A stretch of 64,000 nucleotides of DNA from Aurantimicrobium minutum (GTDB lineage Bacteria > Actinomycetota > Actinomycetes > Actinomycetales > Microbacteriaceae). The stretch spans positions 868,001 to 932,000 of the forward strand of contig NZ_AP017457.1 of NCBI RefSeq assembly GCF_002355535.1, in the 5' to 3' direction. Position numbers and translations under genes: made by a program. Positions 38,599 through 48,800 of this stretch are shown here, piece after piece (position 1 is the stretch's first letter; each line of letters opens with the position of its first letter). The notes under the pieces were generated by a model. That model worked only from the letters and a program-made list of their open reading frames with translations. It searched no databases and was not told where the DNA came from.

Positions 38599-40038
38599 GT
38601 GACTTTTGCAGACTTAAACATTGACGCTGACATTGTTGAAGCGTTGGCTTCTAAGGGAATTGTTGAACCGTTCCCCATTCAGGAACAAACAATTCCCCTT
38701 GCTCTGGGCGGCCAAGACATTATTGGTCAGGCCAAAACCGGTACCGGTAAGACCTTTGGTTTTGGGTTGCCAATTATTCAACGCCTCGGAACCAACCCCG
38801 GCCCCGGCGTAAAGGTGCTCGTTGTTGTACCCACCCGTGAATTGTGTGTTCAGGTTGCTGAGGACATGGAACTGGCCACCTCCAACCGTGAAACTAAGGT
38901 TGTCTCCATCTACGGCGGCAAGTCTTATGAGAGCCAGGTTGAACAGCTCAAGGCTGGTGCCCAGATTGTGGTAGGAACCCCAGGTCGTTTGCTCGACCTC
39001 GCCAATCAGCGCCTGTTGAGCCTGTCCGAAATTCAAGAAATTGTGCTCGATGAAGCAGACAAGATGTTAGATCTTGGCTTCCTGGCAGATATCGAGAAGA
39101 TCTTCTCGCAGACTCCGCCTAAGCGTCACACCATGCTCTTCTCTGCAACGATGCCGGGACCCATTGTGGCACTGGCTCGTCGATTCATGAACAGCCCCAT
39201 CCACATCCGTGCAACTGATCCAGATGAGGGCCTTACTCAAGCCAACATTAAGCACGTTATTTATCGTGCCCACAACATGGACAAAGATGAGGTCATTGCC
39301 CGCATTCTGCAGGCAGAAGGCCGAGGCAAGACCGTCATCTTCACTCGCACCAAGCGTGCAGCGTCACGCTTGGTTGAAGAACTCACCGACAGAGGCTTCC
39401 CAGCTGTGGCGGTGCACGGTGACCTCAACCAGGAACAGCGTGAACGTGGCATGGCACAGTTCAAGTCGGGCAAGAAAGACATCCTCATCGCCACCGACGT
39501 TGCCGCCCGCGGTATTGATGTGGACGACGTGACTCACGTCATCAACCACACCATTCCGGACGAAGACCAAACCTATTTGCACCGCGCTGGCCGAACCGGT
39601 CGCGCAGGTAAGACCGGTACCGCAGTGACATTCGTGGACTGGGAAGACCTCCACAAATGGTCACTGATCAACAAGGCTCTCGAATTTGGCCAGCCTGAAC
39701 CCACTGAGACCTACTCGTCTTCACCACACCTCTACACCGACCTCAACATCCCTGCAGATGCGAAGGGCCGACTCAAGTCCACACCGCCCACCAAAACGGC
39801 AGAAGGTCACACTGGTCGTCAACGTGAAGGCCATGGTGGTCAGAAGTCAGGTGGCGGTGACCGTAACCGTCGTAGAACAAACAACCCGCCTAAGCACGTC
39901 AGCCCTGAGGGCAGTCACGGCGTTGCCGGCGGCGCACATGATGGCCGCGGAGACGAACACCATGACGGAAACAACCCGTCACGCACACGCAATCGTACCC
40001 GTCGCCGTGGCCCAGGTTTGGGCTCTACTCAGGGCTAA
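38599..40038 (+). CDS. DEAD-box ATP-dependent RNA helicase (RhlE-like)
   Basis: 479 residues, GTG start. Q motif FPIQEQ (25-30), Walker A AKTGTGKT (45-52), PTREL, DEAD in VLDEADKMLD, SAT, and the second RecA domain with ATDVAARGIDV and HRAGRTGRAG. The C-terminal 110 residues are a Gly/Arg/His-rich disordered tail (RNRRRTNNPPK, RTRNRTRRRGPG) that binds RNA. Unwinds RNA in ribosome assembly and decay, often in the cold. The leader is unusually structured. Confidence 0.93.
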   Translation: MTFADLNIDADIVEALASKGIVEPFPIQEQTIPLALGGQDIIGQAKTGTGKTFGFGLPIIQRLGTNPGPGVKVLVVVPTRELCVQVAEDMELATSNRETKVVSIYGGKSYESQVEQLKAGAQIVVGTPGRLLDLANQRLLSLSEIQEIVLDEADKMLDLGFLADIEKIFSQTPPKRHTMLFSATMPGPIVALARRFMNSPIHIRATDPDEGLTQANIKHVIYRAHNMDKDEVIARILQAEGRGKTVIFTRTKRAASRLVEELTDRGFPAVAVHGDLNQEQRERGMAQFKSGKKDILIATDVAARGIDVDDVTHVINHTIPDEDQTYLHRAGRTGRAGKTGTAVTFVDWEDLHKWSLINKALEFGQPEPTETYSSSPHLYTDLNIPADAKGRLKSTPPTKTAEGHTGRQREGHGGQKSGGGDRNRRRTNNPPKHVSPEGSHGVAGGAHDGRGDEHHDGNNPSRTRNRTRRRGPGLGSTQG

Positions 40039-40043
40039 ATTTT

Positions 40044-40745
40044 ATGGGTAAGGAAGAAATAGAGTTACTTTTCCGAGTGATTCCTCTGGCTATTGGTGCC
40101 GCTTTCACTCCCTCGCTATTTGGTTTGCAGCTTGTGGCTGCCGTATCTCCACGCTGGGTCTCTCGGACTATTGCCACAGCCATTGGTGCCGGTCTTGCAT
40201 TTGCCATCGCTATTTCTCTCTTGTTGTTCGGGTTTGCTTCATTGCCTGCGGATAACAGAGGCCAAGATTCGCCCCTCAGTGGAGCTATCTGGCTCATTGT
40301 TGGCATCGTGTTAGGCGCCTCGGCAACGTGGCTGTTTATGCCTCACCCTGAACTTGCGAAAAGTTCCGAAGTTCGCCTCACCGAAGGCCTCAACAAGGCA
40401 CGACCAGTCACTTTCTTCGGCGTTGCTTTTGCGTTGAGCATCAAGGATGTCACCAGCTTTGCCCTGTTGATTCCCGCACTCCATGACATTGCCGCAAGCA
40501 AAGTTGATATTTGGTTCAAGGTTCCCACGGCGTTGCTTGTCTATCTGATCGCGCTCATTGGCGTTATTTTGCCCCCCATTTGGAGACTGATTAGACGCGA
40601 GCATGCCGAAGTCTTTTTGGACAAAATGTTCCGGTTCACCATGGATCACCAGTTCAAAATCCTGGGCGTTGTAGCAGTCTTCTTTGCTATTTACTGCATC
40701 ATCATTGCCGTAGGCACTGGAAAATTCGGCTGGGTCAGCTGGTAG
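40044..40745 (+). CDS. GAP (Sap, sulfolipid-addressing) family membrane protein
   Basis: 233 residues with about six hydrophobic segments. The opening IPLAIGAAFTPSLFGLQLVA and the central FGVAFALSIKDVTSFALLIPA resemble the LysE-like GAP/SfLAP family; mycobacterial relatives help move glycolipids. Substrate here unknown. Follows the helicase by 5 bases and ends directly against the EamA stop. Confidence 0.65.
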   Translation: MGKEEIELLFRVIPLAIGAAFTPSLFGLQLVAAVSPRWVSRTIATAIGAGLAFAIAISLLLFGFASLPADNRGQDSPLSGAIWLIVGIVLGASATWLFMPHPELAKSSEVRLTEGLNKARPVTFFGVAFALSIKDVTSFALLIPALHDIAASKVDIWFKVPTALLVYLIALIGVILPPIWRLIRREHAEVFLDKMFRFTMDHQFKILGVVAVFFAIYCIIIAVGTGKFGWVSW

Positions 40746-41693
40746 TTATTCCTTGCTCACTGTTTTCACGCGCGCACGAACTGCCACTGCAGCACAGGCA
40801 ATAACTGCCGCTGCCGCAACCCACTCAGCGAAACCTACACTCTCGCCAAAAAACAGTGCTGCCCAAAAAATCGTCAAAAGCGGTTGGAGTAATTGAATCT
40901 GACTCACTGACGCCATGGGCCCAATAGCGAGTCCCCGATACCAGGCAAAGAATCCCAGATACATCGAAATCACCGCGATATAGGCAAAACCAATCCACGC
41001 TAAAGCAGGAACGCTTGCCCACTCCAAACCGGAGACACTTGTGATGGCCATGGGTAACATCACCGGCAATGCCACAATCAGTGCCCAACTAATTGTTTGC
41101 CATGATCCAATTTCTCGAGAAAGCATGCCACCTTCGGCATAACCAATAGCTGCCATGACAACGGCAGCTAGGAAGAACACATCACCCAGCTCGAGTGAGA
41201 ATCCAGCTCCTGATGTGAGTCCTGAGAAGACAACAACTGCTATCGCCCCAAGTATCGAAGCAACCCAAAAGGTTTTCGAGGGGCGTTCCTTGCCGCGAAT
41301 GACTGCAGCAACTGCCGTTGCTGCGGGGAGTAACCCGATCACCACTGCACCGTGTGAAGCAGGTGCGTGCTCAAGCGCAAACGAGGTGAAGAAAGGGAAG
41401 CCCACCACAACACCGAGTGCAACGACCCCCAACCGAACCCACTGCTTTCCGCGTGGAAGTGCGGAGCGCGTCACAGCGAGAACAATCGCAGCAATACCTG
41501 CCGCTACTGCTGCCCGGCCAGCGCCCAGAAAGACCGGAGGGAATCCAAGCAAAGCGATCTTTGTCATTGGCAAAGAGAAAGAGAAGGAAGCAATTCCAAT
41601 AAAGCCAAAGATGAGGCCGGCATATTTCTTACCAAAAGACGTGTTTTTTGCTGCAGAACGATGACCGGGGGTCACTGTACTGTGATTAGGCAT
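40746..41693 (-). CDS. EamA/DMT-family transporter
   Basis: 315 residues from ATG at 41693; the frame is open to 41741 but this overlaps the divergent gene at 41722. About ten membrane helices in two EamA repeats (GFIGIASFSFSLPMTKIALL; ALAWIGFAYIAVISMYLGFF). Such transporters export amino acids or related metabolites. Substrate unknown. Confidence 0.85.
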   Translation of the reverse strand: MPNHSTVTPGHRSAAKNTSFGKKYAGLIFGFIGIASFSFSLPMTKIALLGFPPVFLGAGRAAVAAGIAAIVLAVTRSALPRGKQWVRLGVVALGVVVGFPFFTSFALEHAPASHGAVVIGLLPAATAVAAVIRGKERPSKTFWVASILGAIAVVVFSGLTSGAGFSLELGDVFFLAAVVMAAIGYAEGGMLSREIGSWQTISWALIVALPVMLPMAITSVSGLEWASVPALAWIGFAYIAVISMYLGFFAWYRGLAIGPMASVSQIQLLQPLLTIFWAALFFGESVGFAEWVAAAAVIACAAVAVRARVKTVSKE

Positions 41694-41721
41694 ACTGTTC
41701 ACTCTATTTGGAAGCCAACTT

Positions 41722-42069
41722 ATGTACGCTGTCCAGTTCATATTTAATCCTGGAACCTACGATGACGAGTTCCATGTCCTCGATGACTCAATAGAACAGT
41801 TCGTCGCTGAGCTTCCCGGTTTTTTGGGTGTGGAAAAGTGGGTTAAACCCGAGACGGATATCAAGAATTCGATCTACTACTTCGAAACCAAAGAAGCGCT
41901 CACTCAACTCGCCCGATTTGGAAATCATCGAGAAGCTAAGGGGAAAGTTGCTCGCTGGTATGACGGCTACCAGGTAGTGATTACTGAAGTTATTGCTGCC
42001 TACGGCGATGGCAATATCCCGAGCATCGCTTCGACAATAAAAGGCAAATCTGCCTTTTACTCTGGATAA
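41722..42069 (+). CDS. ABM-like dimeric alpha/beta-barrel protein
   Basis: 115 residues. The start YAVQFIFNPGTYDDEFHVLDD, the FLGVEKWV strand and the YYFETKEALTQLARF segment have the strand-helix pattern of antibiotic biosynthesis monooxygenase-type ferredoxin-like barrels. No catalytic residues can be assigned. Divergent from EamA (28 bases) and overlapping the PHP gene end by 13 bases. Confidence 0.55.
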   Translation: MYAVQFIFNPGTYDDEFHVLDDSIEQFVAELPGFLGVEKWVKPETDIKNSIYYFETKEALTQLARFGNHREAKGKVARWYDGYQVVITEVIAAYGDGNIPSIASTIKGKSAFYSG

Positions 42070-42926
42070 CTTGGTTCAGAACCTGTTCCCTGCTCAATAA
42101 TGCGAGCAAGCATTTCAGGTTCTGTAGTGTTCTCTCCTGGCTGGTTGGGTTTACCCGTGCCGTGGTAATCACTGGAGCCAGTGATAATCAGACCGCGTTC
42201 CTCACACAGTTCACGAAGAATCGTTTTGCCTGGTTCCATATTTTCCCGGTGTTCAATTTCGTAACCACCGAGACCTGCATCAATCAGGCGATCAATGTAT
42301 TCCATCGGAGCCACACGCCCCTTCGTGGTGGGGTGAGCCATCACGGGAACACCACCGGCAGATCTAATCAGTTTCACAGCAGAGAGAGGGTCGAGGGCAT
42401 ATTGAGAAACGTAGTACGGCCCGTCTTTAGAGAGGATTCCTGAGAATGCTTCACTACGTTCAGAAATAATGCCCCGAGCAACCAACGCATCAGCAAGGTG
42501 GGGGCGACCCACGGATTTCCCAGAGGCTGAGACCTGCTCCAAAACATGGTCCCAAGTGATGTCGTAGTCTGCAGAGACGTTTTCTGTCATTTGGCGAAGA
42601 CGATTTTCGCGGTCACTTTGTAGTTTCTTGAGTTCCTCAACCAAAGGTGCATAGTTGGGGTCGAAAAGATACGCCAGAATGTGGATGCTGCCGTATTCAA
42701 TACGAGATGTGAACTCCATACCGGGGATGAAAGTCATCCCCAAACGCAGGCATTCTTCACGCGCTTCATCCCAGCCAGCAGTGGTGTCGTGGTCTGTCAA
42801 CGACATCGTGCGCACACCAGCAGCGTGTGCCTCGCGCACCACGTCTGCCGGAGAGCCAGTGCCATCTGAGACATTGCTGTGGAGATGCAAGTCGATAGGA
42901 CTTTGGGCTCGTAAAAATGCTTCCAC
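42057..42926 (-). CDS. PHP-domain phosphoesterase
   Basis: 289 residues with the four PHP motifs: DLHLHSNVSDGT, SLTDHDTTAG, GMEFTSR and GSSDYHG near the end, plus MAHPTTKG. These His and Asp residues bind metal ions. Closest in layout to the YciV/RNase AM and 3',5'-nucleoside bisphosphate phosphatase group. Convergent with the ABM-like gene. Confidence 0.88.
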   Translation of the reverse strand: MEAFLRAQSPIDLHLHSNVSDGTGSPADVVREAHAAGVRTMSLTDHDTTAGWDEAREECLRLGMTFIPGMEFTSRIEYGSIHILAYLFDPNYAPLVEELKKLQSDRENRLRQMTENVSADYDITWDHVLEQVSASGKSVGRPHLADALVARGIISERSEAFSGILSKDGPYYVSQYALDPLSAVKLIRSAGGVPVMAHPTTKGRVAPMEYIDRLIDAGLGGYEIEHRENMEPGKTILRELCEERGLIITGSSDYHGTGKPNQPGENTTEPEMLARIIEQGTGSEPSYPE

Positions 42927-42994
42927 CCTTTCACTCTATGCCTGGCTGGGGACATGCTGAGCCTTTTCCCAACAGACGGTGACAGACTAGAAGC

Positions 42995-44452
42995 ATGAAC
43001 GCGGAAGATGCCCAGCACGAAGCCCCTCTCGGCACCGAAAACAGGTCGACTACTCCGGCATCAGATACTTTCCAGAAATACATCGGGAGCAACTGGGCAG
43101 ATCGGCCAGAGCAGATTCCCTCACCGCGTGAACAGGCCTCATATGCCGCTGCGCGTCGTGGGGCGCTGAGTAAAGCTCACCCGGGAAAGCGCATTGTTAT
43201 TCCTGCCGGGCCAATGAAACGTCGTAGTAATGACACCTTTTATCCGTACCGTGCTGATTCAGCTTTTAGTTGGCTCACGGGATGGGGTTCAGATTCTGAA
43301 CCTGACTCAGTTTTGGTAATGGAACCCACTGCCACAGGTCACGCAGCAACTTTGTATTTCCGCGAACGAGCAGGTCGTGACTCGGATGAGTTTTATGCAA
43401 ACAGTGACATTGGTGAGTTTTGGATAGGCCCACGGCCCTCCTTAGCTCAGGTTGCCGGTGATCTGGGTATTTCAACCAAGCACCTCGATGAGCTTCCGGA
43501 AGCAGATAAGTCCGTGACCGAAATTCCTGAGGACCTTGCTCGCGATCTTTCCGAGATGCGTCTGGTCAAGGACGAGTATGAGATCTCGGAAATGCGCGAA
43601 GCAGTAGCCTCCAGTATTCGCGGGTTTGCAGATATTGCTCGTGTTCTGCCAGCAGTTGCTGGGAATACTCGCGGAGAGCGTCTCATCGAGGGAGCTTTTG
43701 CCTCTCGCGCTCGGTTGGAGGGTAATGGTGTTGGTTACGGCACTATTGCTGCCAGTGGTGCGCACGCCTGCATCTTGCACTGGGTCACTAACGACGGCGT
43801 CGTGAATGAGGGCGACCTCATTCTCATTGATGCAGGTGTTGAACGCGATAGCTATTACACCGCTGATGTGACACGAACACTGCCCGTCAGTGGCACCTTT
43901 ACCCCGGTTCAGCGCAAGGTTTATGAAGCCGTGCGCGAAGCCGCAGATGCTGCCTTCGCCATTGTGAAGCCGGGGATTACTTTCCGTGATGTTCACAACA
44001 CCGCGATGGCTGTTATTGCCCAGAAAACCTCAGAGTGGGGTCTTCTTCCGGTCACAGCTGAAGAGGCGCTTCTTCCCGAGAACCAGCATCACCGGAGATA
44101 TATGGTGCATGGCACCAGCCACCACCTCGGTATTGATGTGCACGACTGTGCTCAAGCCCGCCGTGAAATGTATATGGACGGCATCGTTAAGGAAGGCATG
44201 ATCTTCACGATTGAACCCGGACTGTACTTCCAGCCCGATGACCTCACTGTCCCCGAGGAATATCGCGGAATTGGTGTGCGCATTGAGGACGATATTTTGG
44301 TGACCGCCACCGGTGCGGAAAACCTGACCATTGCACTTCCGAGAACAGCGGATGACGTTGAGGCCTGGCTCGCCCCCCATGTGGCGGCAACCAAGGCAGC
44401 TAAAGCAGCACAGCTCAAAGTAGAGTCACTGGCCAAGAAGAAGCGGAAGTAA
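42995..44452 (+). CDS. pepP: Xaa-Pro aminopeptidase (aminopeptidase P)
   Basis: 485-residue M24 metallopeptidase that removes an N-terminal residue before proline. Dinuclear metal ligands: D279 (ILIDAGVE), D291 (YTADVTRT), H376 (GTSHHLGIDVHD), E407 (IEPGLYF), E431 (RIEDD). N-terminal AMP_N domain with a FSWLTGW motif; Lys/Ala-rich tail. Two bases before a small membrane protein gene. Confidence 0.93.
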   Translation: MNAEDAQHEAPLGTENRSTTPASDTFQKYIGSNWADRPEQIPSPREQASYAAARRGALSKAHPGKRIVIPAGPMKRRSNDTFYPYRADSAFSWLTGWGSDSEPDSVLVMEPTATGHAATLYFRERAGRDSDEFYANSDIGEFWIGPRPSLAQVAGDLGISTKHLDELPEADKSVTEIPEDLARDLSEMRLVKDEYEISEMREAVASSIRGFADIARVLPAVAGNTRGERLIEGAFASRARLEGNGVGYGTIAASGAHACILHWVTNDGVVNEGDLILIDAGVERDSYYTADVTRTLPVSGTFTPVQRKVYEAVREAADAAFAIVKPGITFRDVHNTAMAVIAQKTSEWGLLPVTAEEALLPENQHHRRYMVHGTSHHLGIDVHDCAQARREMYMDGIVKEGMIFTIEPGLYFQPDDLTVPEEYRGIGVRIEDDILVTATGAENLTIALPRTADDVEAWLAPHVAATKAAKAAQLKVESLAKKKRK

Positions 44453-44454
44453 CT

Positions 44455-44832
44455 ATGACTAAGCGCGGTGTTGGTAGTTGGATAGTCATTGCGCTGTTAG
44501 GTCTCAGCGGTTTTCTCCACCTTGTTACTCCTCAAGGATTTCTGTGGTTGATGCCACCTGAATTGGGGGAAGGAGTCAACCTCGGGGTTGTCTATGTCAG
44601 CGGCGTGGTCGAACTGGTGTGTGTTGTCGGACTTCTTCTCAGAGCCCGTTGGGCGCCCACGGTCACGGTGCTAACGCTTCTGGCAATCTGGCCTGCCAAT
44701 ATTTGGTTTGCCTTCAGCACAATTGGGGCAGGGAACACCCTGTTGACGGTTATCGCGTTTGTGCGTCTGCCTTTGCAGCTGCTGTTGCTGTGGTGGGCGT
44801 GGAAGTCTCCGGTTAACGCGCGGCAGGGTTAA
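44455..44832 (+). CDS. DoxX-like small membrane protein
   Basis: 125 residues, four hydrophobic segments with the SGFLHLVTPQGF and SGVVELVCVVGLLL features seen in DoxX-like proteins. Function unknown. Begins 2 bases after pepP and overlaps the convergent LysR gene by 20 bases. Confidence 0.65.
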   Translation: MTKRGVGSWIVIALLGLSGFLHLVTPQGFLWLMPPELGEGVNLGVVYVSGVVELVCVVGLLLRARWAPTVTVLTLLAIWPANIWFAFSTIGAGNTLLTVIAFVRLPLQLLLLWWAWKSPVNARQG

Positions 44833-45724
44833 CCAGTTCTGCAGTTCTTGAGAGAACATCCCGACAGACTTGGATAGCGGGGCTTCCCGCACTTGCCCTG
44901 CGTGCTGCCGTGAATACTGTTCTGCGCGGGTTGCCGGGAAGATCAATCAAATCGACGGTCACTTTTCGTCCGACCCAGGCAAGACCTGTCAGTAACGCAA
45001 CTGCGTTACCGGACTCGACCAAGCGAATATGGGCTTGGATGTCAGCAGTTTCAAATTGCACATCAGGTTCAAAACCTGCTTGGCGGCAGGCTTGTTCTGC
45101 CCAGTGACGCGATGCCGTTCCGCGTGGCTCCATGACCCAGGGAAGCCCAGCAGTGTCAGCAAGTGACGAAATCGAATGTTCTGCTCTGAGTTTCGAGGAA
45201 ACCCCCAGTCGAATGGGGTCAGTGGTGAGGTCAATACGATCCAACTCGGGATGCCGAGCAGCAGCATGGCCCGGATATTGCTCCGCAATAACCAAGTCAT
45301 AGTCTCTAGCCCAGGTGGCATGCAGTGCTGCTTCTGGTTCTTGCTGGGTTATTTCTAAACGAAGCTGCGGATGTTCTTTCTTCAGTAGCGTCAATGCCTC
45401 TGGGAGTAATGCCAGGGCTGCTGACTGGAAGAGGGCGAGTCGAACTAAACCAGCAGGGCGCTCGAGAGAGGTCGTGATTTCTGATTCTGCTTGCTCGAGC
45501 ACTTCCAGCACCGTGGAGGTGTGGCTTACAAGAATCTCTGCTTGCGGCGTCAAGATAACCCGGCGTCCACTCTTGCGCAGCAAGGGGACGCCCACCTCTT
45601 TCTCTAAGAGCGCGAGCTGTTGTGACACAGCAGAGGGGCTGTAGTTGAGGGCCTCTGCTACCTCGGCCAGGGTGCCGCGCAGCTTAACCTCCCGTAGCAG
45701 ACGCAGTCGTCGCAGATCAAGCAT
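44813..45724 (-). CDS. LysR-family regulator, divergent from putA
   Basis: 303 residues from ATG at 45724 (GTG at 45730 is possible). Winged helix-turn-helix at the N-terminus (LRRLRLLREVKLRGTLAEVAEAL, SPSAVSQQLALLEKEVG) and a periplasmic-binding-protein-like effector domain. It is divergent from putA with an 89-base gap that holds a large dyad, so it probably controls putA and itself in response to proline or a product. Ligand inferred from position only. Confidence 0.88.
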   Translation of the reverse strand: MLDLRRLRLLREVKLRGTLAEVAEALNYSPSAVSQQLALLEKEVGVPLLRKSGRRVILTPQAEILVSHTSTVLEVLEQAESEITTSLERPAGLVRLALFQSAALALLPEALTLLKKEHPQLRLEITQQEPEAALHATWARDYDLVIAEQYPGHAAARHPELDRIDLTTDPIRLGVSSKLRAEHSISSLADTAGLPWVMEPRGTASRHWAEQACRQAGFEPDVQFETADIQAHIRLVESGNAVALLTGLAWVGRKVTVDLIDLPGNPRRTVFTAARRASAGSPAIQVCRDVLSRTAELVNPAAR

Positions 45725-45737
45725 GAGCACCTCTCAA

Positions 45738-45770
45738 TAGTTAAGTATTACTAATGAGTAATAGTAACTA
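45738..45770. promoter_or_regulatory. 33-base nested dyad between the LysR gene and putA
   Basis: TAGTTA-ag-TATTACT-aatg-AGTAATA-g-TAACTA: two perfect inverted-repeat pairs nested around one centre (inner arms 45746-45752 and 45757-45763, outer arms 45738-45743 and 45765-45770). It lies 13 bases before the regulator ATG and 43 before putA. A dyad in a divergent LysR promoter region is the classic place for an LTTR operator. Confidence 0.6.
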
Positions 45771-45813
45771 ATGTGCGCTTTATCTAAAGTCTTTTGCCCA
45801 CCAGACTATACAC

Positions 45814-48800
45814 ATGACCGCAGACGCATACTCTCCTGAACTGGCCAATGATTCCATCGCGCTTGTGCGCAAATGGCTCACGGAAGCACAAGGATTCCCT
45901 GTTGATTCCAGCGCTGTCATGCTGGGGGGAGTATTGAAAGATCCCACCGGACTGGCCTTCACCGTGGGCTTCGTCGATGGCGTTGTTCGCCCCGAAGATC
46001 TCAAGGTCGCAGCACACAACCTTCGTGAACTTGCCCCCAAGGTCCCTGGCTTCCTCCCCTGGTACATGCGGGCCGCAGTGCGCCTCGGTGGCGCATTTGC
46101 ACCCCTGATGCCAGGAGTGGTTATTCCTATCTCTCGCAAGGTACTGCGCAACATGGTTGGGCACCTCATCGTGGACGCAACCGACGCCAAACTCGGTGGA
46201 GCTATTGCCAAGCTCCGTAAGCCAGGCATTCGCCTCAACGTCAACCTGCTTGGTGAAGCCGTCCTCGGCGAGCGCGAAGCAGCTCGCCGCTTGGAAGGCA
46301 CACGCGCACTTCTGGCCCGCGATGATGTCGACTACGTCTCCATCAAAGTCTCTTCCACTGTTGCACCTCACTCTGCTTGGGCTTTTGAGCAGGACGTTGA
46401 GCATGTGGTTGAGCGCTTGCTCCCCCTGTTCCACCTTGCTGCTGAAAGCCCCACTCCTAAGTTCATCAACTTGGACATGGAAGAGTTCAAAGATCTCGAC
46501 ATCACCATCGCGGTGTTTACCCGCATCCTGGACCGTCCAGAGCTTTTGAACCTCGAGGCAGGCATTGTGCTTCAGGCATACTTACCAGATGCTCTTGCTG
46601 CCATGATGCAGCTCCAGGAGTGGTCTGCTGCGCGCCGTGCACGCGGCGGTTCCGGCATCAAGGTTCGTGTGGTGAAGGGAGCCAACCTTCCCATGGAGCG
46701 CGTTGAGGCAGCACTGCACGACTGGCCTCTAGCGACCTGGCACACCAAGCAGGACAGCGACACCAACTACAAGCGCGTGATTAACTACGCCTTACACCCA
46801 GAGCGCATTCAGAATGTCCGCATTGGTGTTGCCGGCCACAACCTCTTCGATGTTGCCTACTCGTGGCTTCTGGCAAACAAGCGTGGCGTGCAGTCAGGAA
46901 TCGAATTCGAAATGTTGCTGGGTATGGCTCAGGGGCAAGCCGAAGCGGTCAAGAAGGACGTCGGCGGACTTTTGCTCTACACCCCTGTTGTGCACCCTGC
47001 AGAGTTTGATGTCGCTATTGCCTATCTAATTCGCCGCCTTGAAGAGGGCGCCTCTCAAGACAACTTCATGTCTGCCGTGTTTGAACTGGCAGCTAACGAA
47101 GCGCTGTTTGAACGTGAAAAGACACGCTTCTTGAACTCGCTTGCAGAGCTCGATGACAGTGTTCCTGCCTCGCACCGCGTGCAAGACCGCACGAAGCCTG
47201 CCGAGCCTATGCCTACTGACTCGTTCAAAAACGCTGCCGATACTGACCCTGCCATTGCTGCAAACCGTGCCTGGGGTGATGGAATTCTTTCCCGTATTGC
47301 TTCCTCTCAGCTGGGCAATGAGACCGTTGCGCAGCACACCATCACCACCGAAGCACAGCTTGAGCAGGTTTTTGCAACCGCGACCGGCCCCGGTGCGAGC
47401 TGGCGACAGAAGTCTGCCGCTGAGCGTGCAGAAATCCTTCACCGTGCCGGTGAAGTTCTTGAAGCACGCCGCGCAGAACTGATGGAAGTTGCTGCTAGCG
47501 AGACAGGGAAGACACTCGACCAGTCCGACCCTGAAGTAACCGAGGCTATTGACTTCGCTCACTATTACGCCGAGCAAGCTAAAAAGCTCGAGCGCATCTC
47601 CGGTGCGAGCTTTGTTCCAGCCGGACTGACAGTGGTCACCCCACCCTGGAACTTCCCCGTTGCGATTCCGGCCGGCTCGACACTGGCAGCTTTGGCCGCA
47701 GGATCCCCCGTAATCATCAAGCCTGCAGCACAGGCGCGACGTTGCGGCGCGGTCATGGTGGAAGCTCTCTGGGAGGCCGGTGTTCCTCGTGATGTACTCC
47801 AACTGGTCAACATGGGCGATCGTGCCCTGGGCAGCAAGCTGGTCTCGGACCCCCGGGTTGATCGCGTGATCCTCACCGGTGGTTATGAAACAGCTGAGCT
47901 ATTCCGTTCTCTGCGCAATGATCTGCCTCTACTGGCAGAAACCAGCGGAAAGAACGCCATCATTGTCACCCCGAGCGCAGACCTCGACTTGGCGGCAAAA
48001 GATGTTATTTACTCTGCCTTTGGTCACGCCGGTCAGAAGTGTTCAGCAGCATCGCTGGTGATCTTGGTCGGTTCTGTGGCCACTTCGCAGCGATTCCGCA
48101 ACCAACTACTTGACGGTGTTGCCAGCCTCAAGGTTGGCTACCCGCAGGATGCCACCACCCAGATGGGCCCCATCATTGAACCTGCCAAGGGCAAACTGCT
48201 CTCCGCTTTGACCTCCGTGGGCAAGGGCGAGAAGTGGCTTGTTGAGCCCAAGCAACTCGATGACTCCGGCAAGCTGTGGTCTCCTGGTGTGCGAGATGGC
48301 GTCAAGCCTGGCAGTGAATATCACTTGACCGAATACTTCGGCCCCGTTCTCGGAATCATGACGGCAAAGACACTGGAAGAAGCCATCGACATGGTCAACG
48401 CCATTGATTACGGCCTCACCTCAGGTTTGCACTCTCTCAACTCAGATGAGATTGGGCTCTGGTTGGAGAACATCCAAGCCGGCAACCTCTACGTCAACCG
48501 CGGTACCACCGGTGCAATCGTGCAACGCCAGCCCTTTGGCGGCTGGAAGAAGTCTGCTGTTGGCGCGGGTACCAAAGCTGGTGGACCGAACTACCTCATG
48601 GGCTTAGGGAACTGGGAAATTGCCCCCACGCAAGACATTGGTATTGCTCCCGTCTCGAAGTTTGTCACCACGCTCATTGACGCTATTGAGCGCTCAGAAA
48701 CTCTCAATGGTGGGGAACTGTCCTGGATTCGCCAAGCAGCGAGCCTGGACCAGTTCGCCTGGGCCACCGAGTTCGGCGAAGCAATTGATGTTTCCCAACT

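Noticed and set aside
47026-47802. 258-codon frame antisense to putA
   Set aside because: Within the PutA domain-linking region, which is well supported; no recognisable domain.
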